In this document: piece by piece, positions 5,555 to 7,599 of the stretch | How the letters are laid out: each line of letters opens with the position of its first letter | Position numbering within the stretch: position 1 is the first letter of the stretch | Assembly: GCA_002292185.1 (NCBI GenBank) | Contig: DBBL01000104.1 | Span: forward strand, 1-7,599 | Origin: Akkermansiaceae bacterium UBA985 | Lineage (GTDB): Bacteria; Verrucomicrobiota; Verrucomicrobiia; Verrucomicrobiales; Akkermansiaceae | Direction of reading: 5' to 3' | Length of the DNA: 7,599 nucleotides | Notes under the pieces: generated by a model | Told to the model about the DNA's origin: nothing | Seen by the model: only the letters and a program-made list of their open reading frames with translations | The model's database searches: none | Position numbers and translations under genes: made by a program

Positions 5555-5958
5555 CTCAAGCCGCGGCACGCAAGCATGAGCTGGTCGCTCAGCTCGCCAC
5601 CAACCGGATGTCGATAAGTCATCGCAGGCATGAACTCGCAGGGAAACTCAAACCAAAAAACTTGGTTCGGAACCTTTTCACCCGTAAGCCTAAGACGATT
5701 TTTGCCGGTTCCGTCCTCGCTAGTCTGCTCACGACCCTACTTATCAGGCGCCCAAAAAAAACGCGCAAGGCGCCAAGCTCAAAAACCAGCAAACAAATAT
5801 TACTTGCTTGGGGACTATCACTGCTCAAACCAGTAGCAAAAGTCTGGCTCATCAATCTGGCTAAACAGCTCGCAACTGAGAGATTATCTCATCCTCCAGC
5901 TAAGCAACCCTCACAAGATGCTTCAGCCGTGAACGAACAGGTTATTATTCAACAATAG
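5533..5958 (+). CDS. Small basic membrane protein in the YqjK position
   Basis: This 141-residue, very basic protein starts inside the 3' end of the YqjE-like gene (22-base overlap, different frame). The N-terminal third is a positively charged helix rich in Lys, Arg, Gln and Ala (MAHKKQIAQAAARKHELVAQ). One membrane segment is visible at about 55-71 (TIFAGSVLASLLTTLLI), flanked by basic stretches RKPK and RRPKK. A second, weaker amphipathic or hydrophobic helix lies at about 88-109, and the C-terminal 25 residues are polar. In enterobacteria yqjK follows yqjE and encodes a small basic protein. The position and the N-terminal charge pattern agree, but sequence identity to YqjK is not something I can claim, and this protein is longer. 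No function is assigned. An AAGGAA at 5510-5515 is too far from the start to be a confident ribosome-binding site. Confidence 0.75.
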   Translation: MAHKKQIAQAAARKHELVAQLATNRMSISHRRHELAGKLKPKNLVRNLFTRKPKTIFAGSVLASLLTTLLIRRPKKTRKAPSSKTSKQILLAWGLSLLKPVAKVWLINLAKQLATERLSHPPAKQPSQDASAVNEQVIIQQ

Positions 5959-6009
5959 CCAAGACCAACTCAGGCCCGATTGAAAAGCCGCATTTTACAT
6001 TACTTCGAG

Positions 6010-6017
6010 GGAGGTGA
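6010..6017 (+). promoter_or_regulatory. lptD: Shine-Dalgarno-like sequence before lptD
   Basis: GGAGGTGA at 6010-6017 is the best Shine-Dalgarno match seen before any start in the window. It lies 14 bases before ATG 6032, which is longer than ideal, and about 68 bases before ATG 6086. It favours 6032 as the translation start, but not decisively. Confidence 0.4.
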
Positions 6018-6031
6018 GAACTTACGATTCA

Positions 6032-7599
6032 ATGTGCTGGCTTTGGCCTTTACTCGTCATGGTAGTCTCGACCAGTATCCACTCAATGAGGCATTTCGGT
6101 AACAGCATCCTTTCTCTATCGTGCTTAGCCGCATCGGCTATTTCAGCGTTACCCGCCTCAGGACAGGACAATTCTGACAAGGTCAATTTAGCAAGCGAAG
6201 ATGATTTGCTAGGGGCAAATTTTGCTAACATGCCGGCAATGCCCAAGAGCCTGCGCATTGTGCATGATGGCAGCATACAATACGATGCCGGCAAGCAAAC
6301 GGTTCTCTATCAAGGTAAGGTTGTCGTTACCGGTGACAATGGCATTACACTCAAAGCTGGGCATGCATTAATCAACACCCAGTCAGAAACCGCGACTTTG
6401 AAAGGGCAAGTCGTCGTCAGACAAAAACCTACCACACTAAAAAGCGGTAAAATCATTCCCGGCATCCAACTCTTTGCTGACAAGGTTCTACTCAACGCGG
6501 CAACCAAAACAATTGTTCTGAGTAACAATGTTACGATCTATCAAGCGTCCTCAATCCATCGAGGTGATCACGCCACTTACAACTACGCTACCGGTCAGTT
6601 AAATGCAGAGGGCCTCGCCAGCGGCTATGATTTCATCCTCATGGAATCCAATCGCTTTCAAATGGTGAACCACAAAGGCAAGAAAGTCTTCATTGGAGAT
6701 AATGCCGGAATCACAACCCATGATGCTGCCGAGCCTAATTACTGGATCCGCTCAGATCGCACATCCATCTATCCAGGTGACCGTGTTATTTTCAAAAACC
6801 TGCGCTTATATGCAGGCGATGTGCCCATTCTTTGGCTCCCTTATTTGTCGCAGCCGCTTAACGCCGACCTTGGTTATTACTTCATCCCAGGAGCTCGCTC
6901 AAACTGGGGATTTTATCTCCTCAACCGCTATGGTGTTATGCTCGGTGGTGAAACTGACGAACTCACAGGCGAGCACGAAGGTGCATGGCTACTTTCGCAA
7001 TGGCATGCCGACCTGATGACGCAGCGCGGAGTCGGCGTAGGCTTGGACCTCATCGATACTCGGCTAGGAAACCGAGATAACCTCAGCGGCCTCAAGCTCT
7101 ACTACCTGGAAGACTTAGACCCCACCATCAGACGCACGTCAGAAAATCGAGATGGCCTAGACGCAAGCCGCTGGAAACTAGAACTCAAACATCGCATCGA
7201 CCTTTTTTCAAATGACCAAGATAAGACTTACTTTAATTTTGATATCACCGCCCTGAGCGATCGATTTTTCCTTGAAGATTTTGAGCAGGAAACGTTCCGC
7301 ATCAATCCAAATCCGGACAATACAATGGGCATCTTCCACAGAAATCCAAAATTTCATGCAGGCCTCTATACCCGCATGCGATTGAATGATTTCTACGAGC
7401 AGGACACTCGGCTACCAGAACTCTTTTTTGACCAGGTGAAGAGACCCATATTAGGCTCTCCCATCTTACATGAGGGCACCACCAGTTTTGGGATTTATGA
7501 CGAGCGCCTCGCAGACTTTCAAACCAGCAGCCTTCAATCAGAAGCTGATTCTCTCCCTCTTGGAGACCCTCGGTTAGCTGAAATCAACGAGCTCTTAGC
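6032..7599 (+). CDS. lptD: LPS-assembly protein LptD, 3' partial
   Basis: LptD forms the outer-membrane barrel that, with LptE, inserts lipopolysaccharide into the outer leaflet. The frame is open from 6032 past the window edge, with 522 codons visible. An export signal (hydrophobic SILSLSCLAASAISAL, then PASGQD) is followed by an OstA/LptA-type beta-jellyroll region at about residues 74-210 with repeated short strands (for example VLYQGKVVVTGDNGITLKAG), then the start of the barrel domain with the family hallmarks NYWIRSDR, LRLYAGDVPILWLPYLSQPL and GYYFIPGARSNWGF. Later, FRINPNPDN and LNDFYEQDTRLPEL resemble Verrucomicrobia LptD as I remember it. Start choice is open: ATG 6032 has the GGAGGTGA, whereas ATG 6086 (MRHFGNSILSLS) gives the more classical signal peptide. 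The mature visible part has no cysteine, and TTHD stands near where E. coli LptD has Cys173. The gene follows the yqjDEK-like genes after 73 bases. Confidence 0.92.
   Translation, partial: MCWLWPLLVMVVSTSIHSMRHFGNSILSLSCLAASAISALPASGQDNSDKVNLASEDDLLGANFANMPAMPKSLRIVHDGSIQYDAGKQTVLYQGKVVVTGDNGITLKAGHALINTQSETATLKGQVVVRQKPTTLKSGKIIPGIQLFADKVLLNAATKTIVLSNNVTIYQASSIHRGDHATYNYATGQLNAEGLASGYDFILMESNRFQMVNHKGKKVFIGDNAGITTHDAAEPNYWIRSDRTSIYPGDRVIFKNLRLYAGDVPILWLPYLSQPLNADLGYYFIPGARSNWGFYLLNRYGVMLGGETDELTGEHEGAWLLSQWHADLMTQRGVGVGLDLIDTRLGNRDNLSGLKLYYLEDLDPTIRRTSENRDGLDASRWKLELKHRIDLFSNDQDKTYFNFDITALSDRFFLEDFEQETFRINPNPDNTMGIFHRNPKFHAGLYTRMRLNDFYEQDTRLPELFFDQVKRPILGSPILHEGTTSFGIYDERLADFQTSSLQSEADSLPLGDPRLAEINELL

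Noticed and set aside
6022..6528. Two minus-strand frames opposite lptD
   Set aside because: They are antisense shadows of a clear LptD reading frame on the plus strand.

Overview
The window looks like chromosomal DNA from a Gram-negative bacterium with moderate G+C, most probably of the Verrucomicrobiota. This placement is an inference. It rests on an LptD whose architecture I associate with that phylum, on TGTTC-N4-GAACA-like boxes upstream of recA (the LexA motif I recall being reported for Verrucomicrobia), and on most starts lacking a Shine-Dalgarno sequence. It reads as ordinary housekeeping and envelope-stress DNA. I see no tRNA, rRNA, CRISPR array, transposase or phage module.

Left part (1-2037, + strand): the C-terminal 519 residues of an unrecognised single-pass membrane protein, which enters from the left edge, followed after 12 bases by a small DCC-family thiol-disulfide oxidoreductase-like protein. 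A short intergenic stretch with small direct repeats (2038-2228) separates these from the convergent recA.

Centre (2229-4197): recA on the minus strand with an unusual low-complexity N-terminal extension, and a divergent metallo-hydrolase of the glyoxalase II/GloC type on the plus strand. The 133-base divergent region holds a good minus-strand promoter and three phased SOS-box-like elements. RecA and the hydrolase have no obvious functional link beyond this shared control region.

Right part (4198-7599, + strand): a TATAAT promoter, then a DUF883/YqjD-like protein built on 11-residue LEA-like repeats. A strong hairpin follows, then a two-gene overlapping unit encoding a YqjE-like (DUF1469, holin superfamily III-type) membrane protein and a small basic YqjK-like membrane protein. 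Together these three resemble the yqjD-yqjE-yqjK cluster of enterobacteria, which is linked to stationary phase and stress. The window ends inside lptD, encoding the outer-membrane LPS assembly protein; its visible mature part contains no cysteine.

The most interesting signals are the phased SOS-like boxes, the RecA N-terminal extension whose start fits the predicted promoter, the LEA-like repeat protein in a yqjDEK-like cluster, and the cysteine-free LptD. I found no convincing wholly new system.
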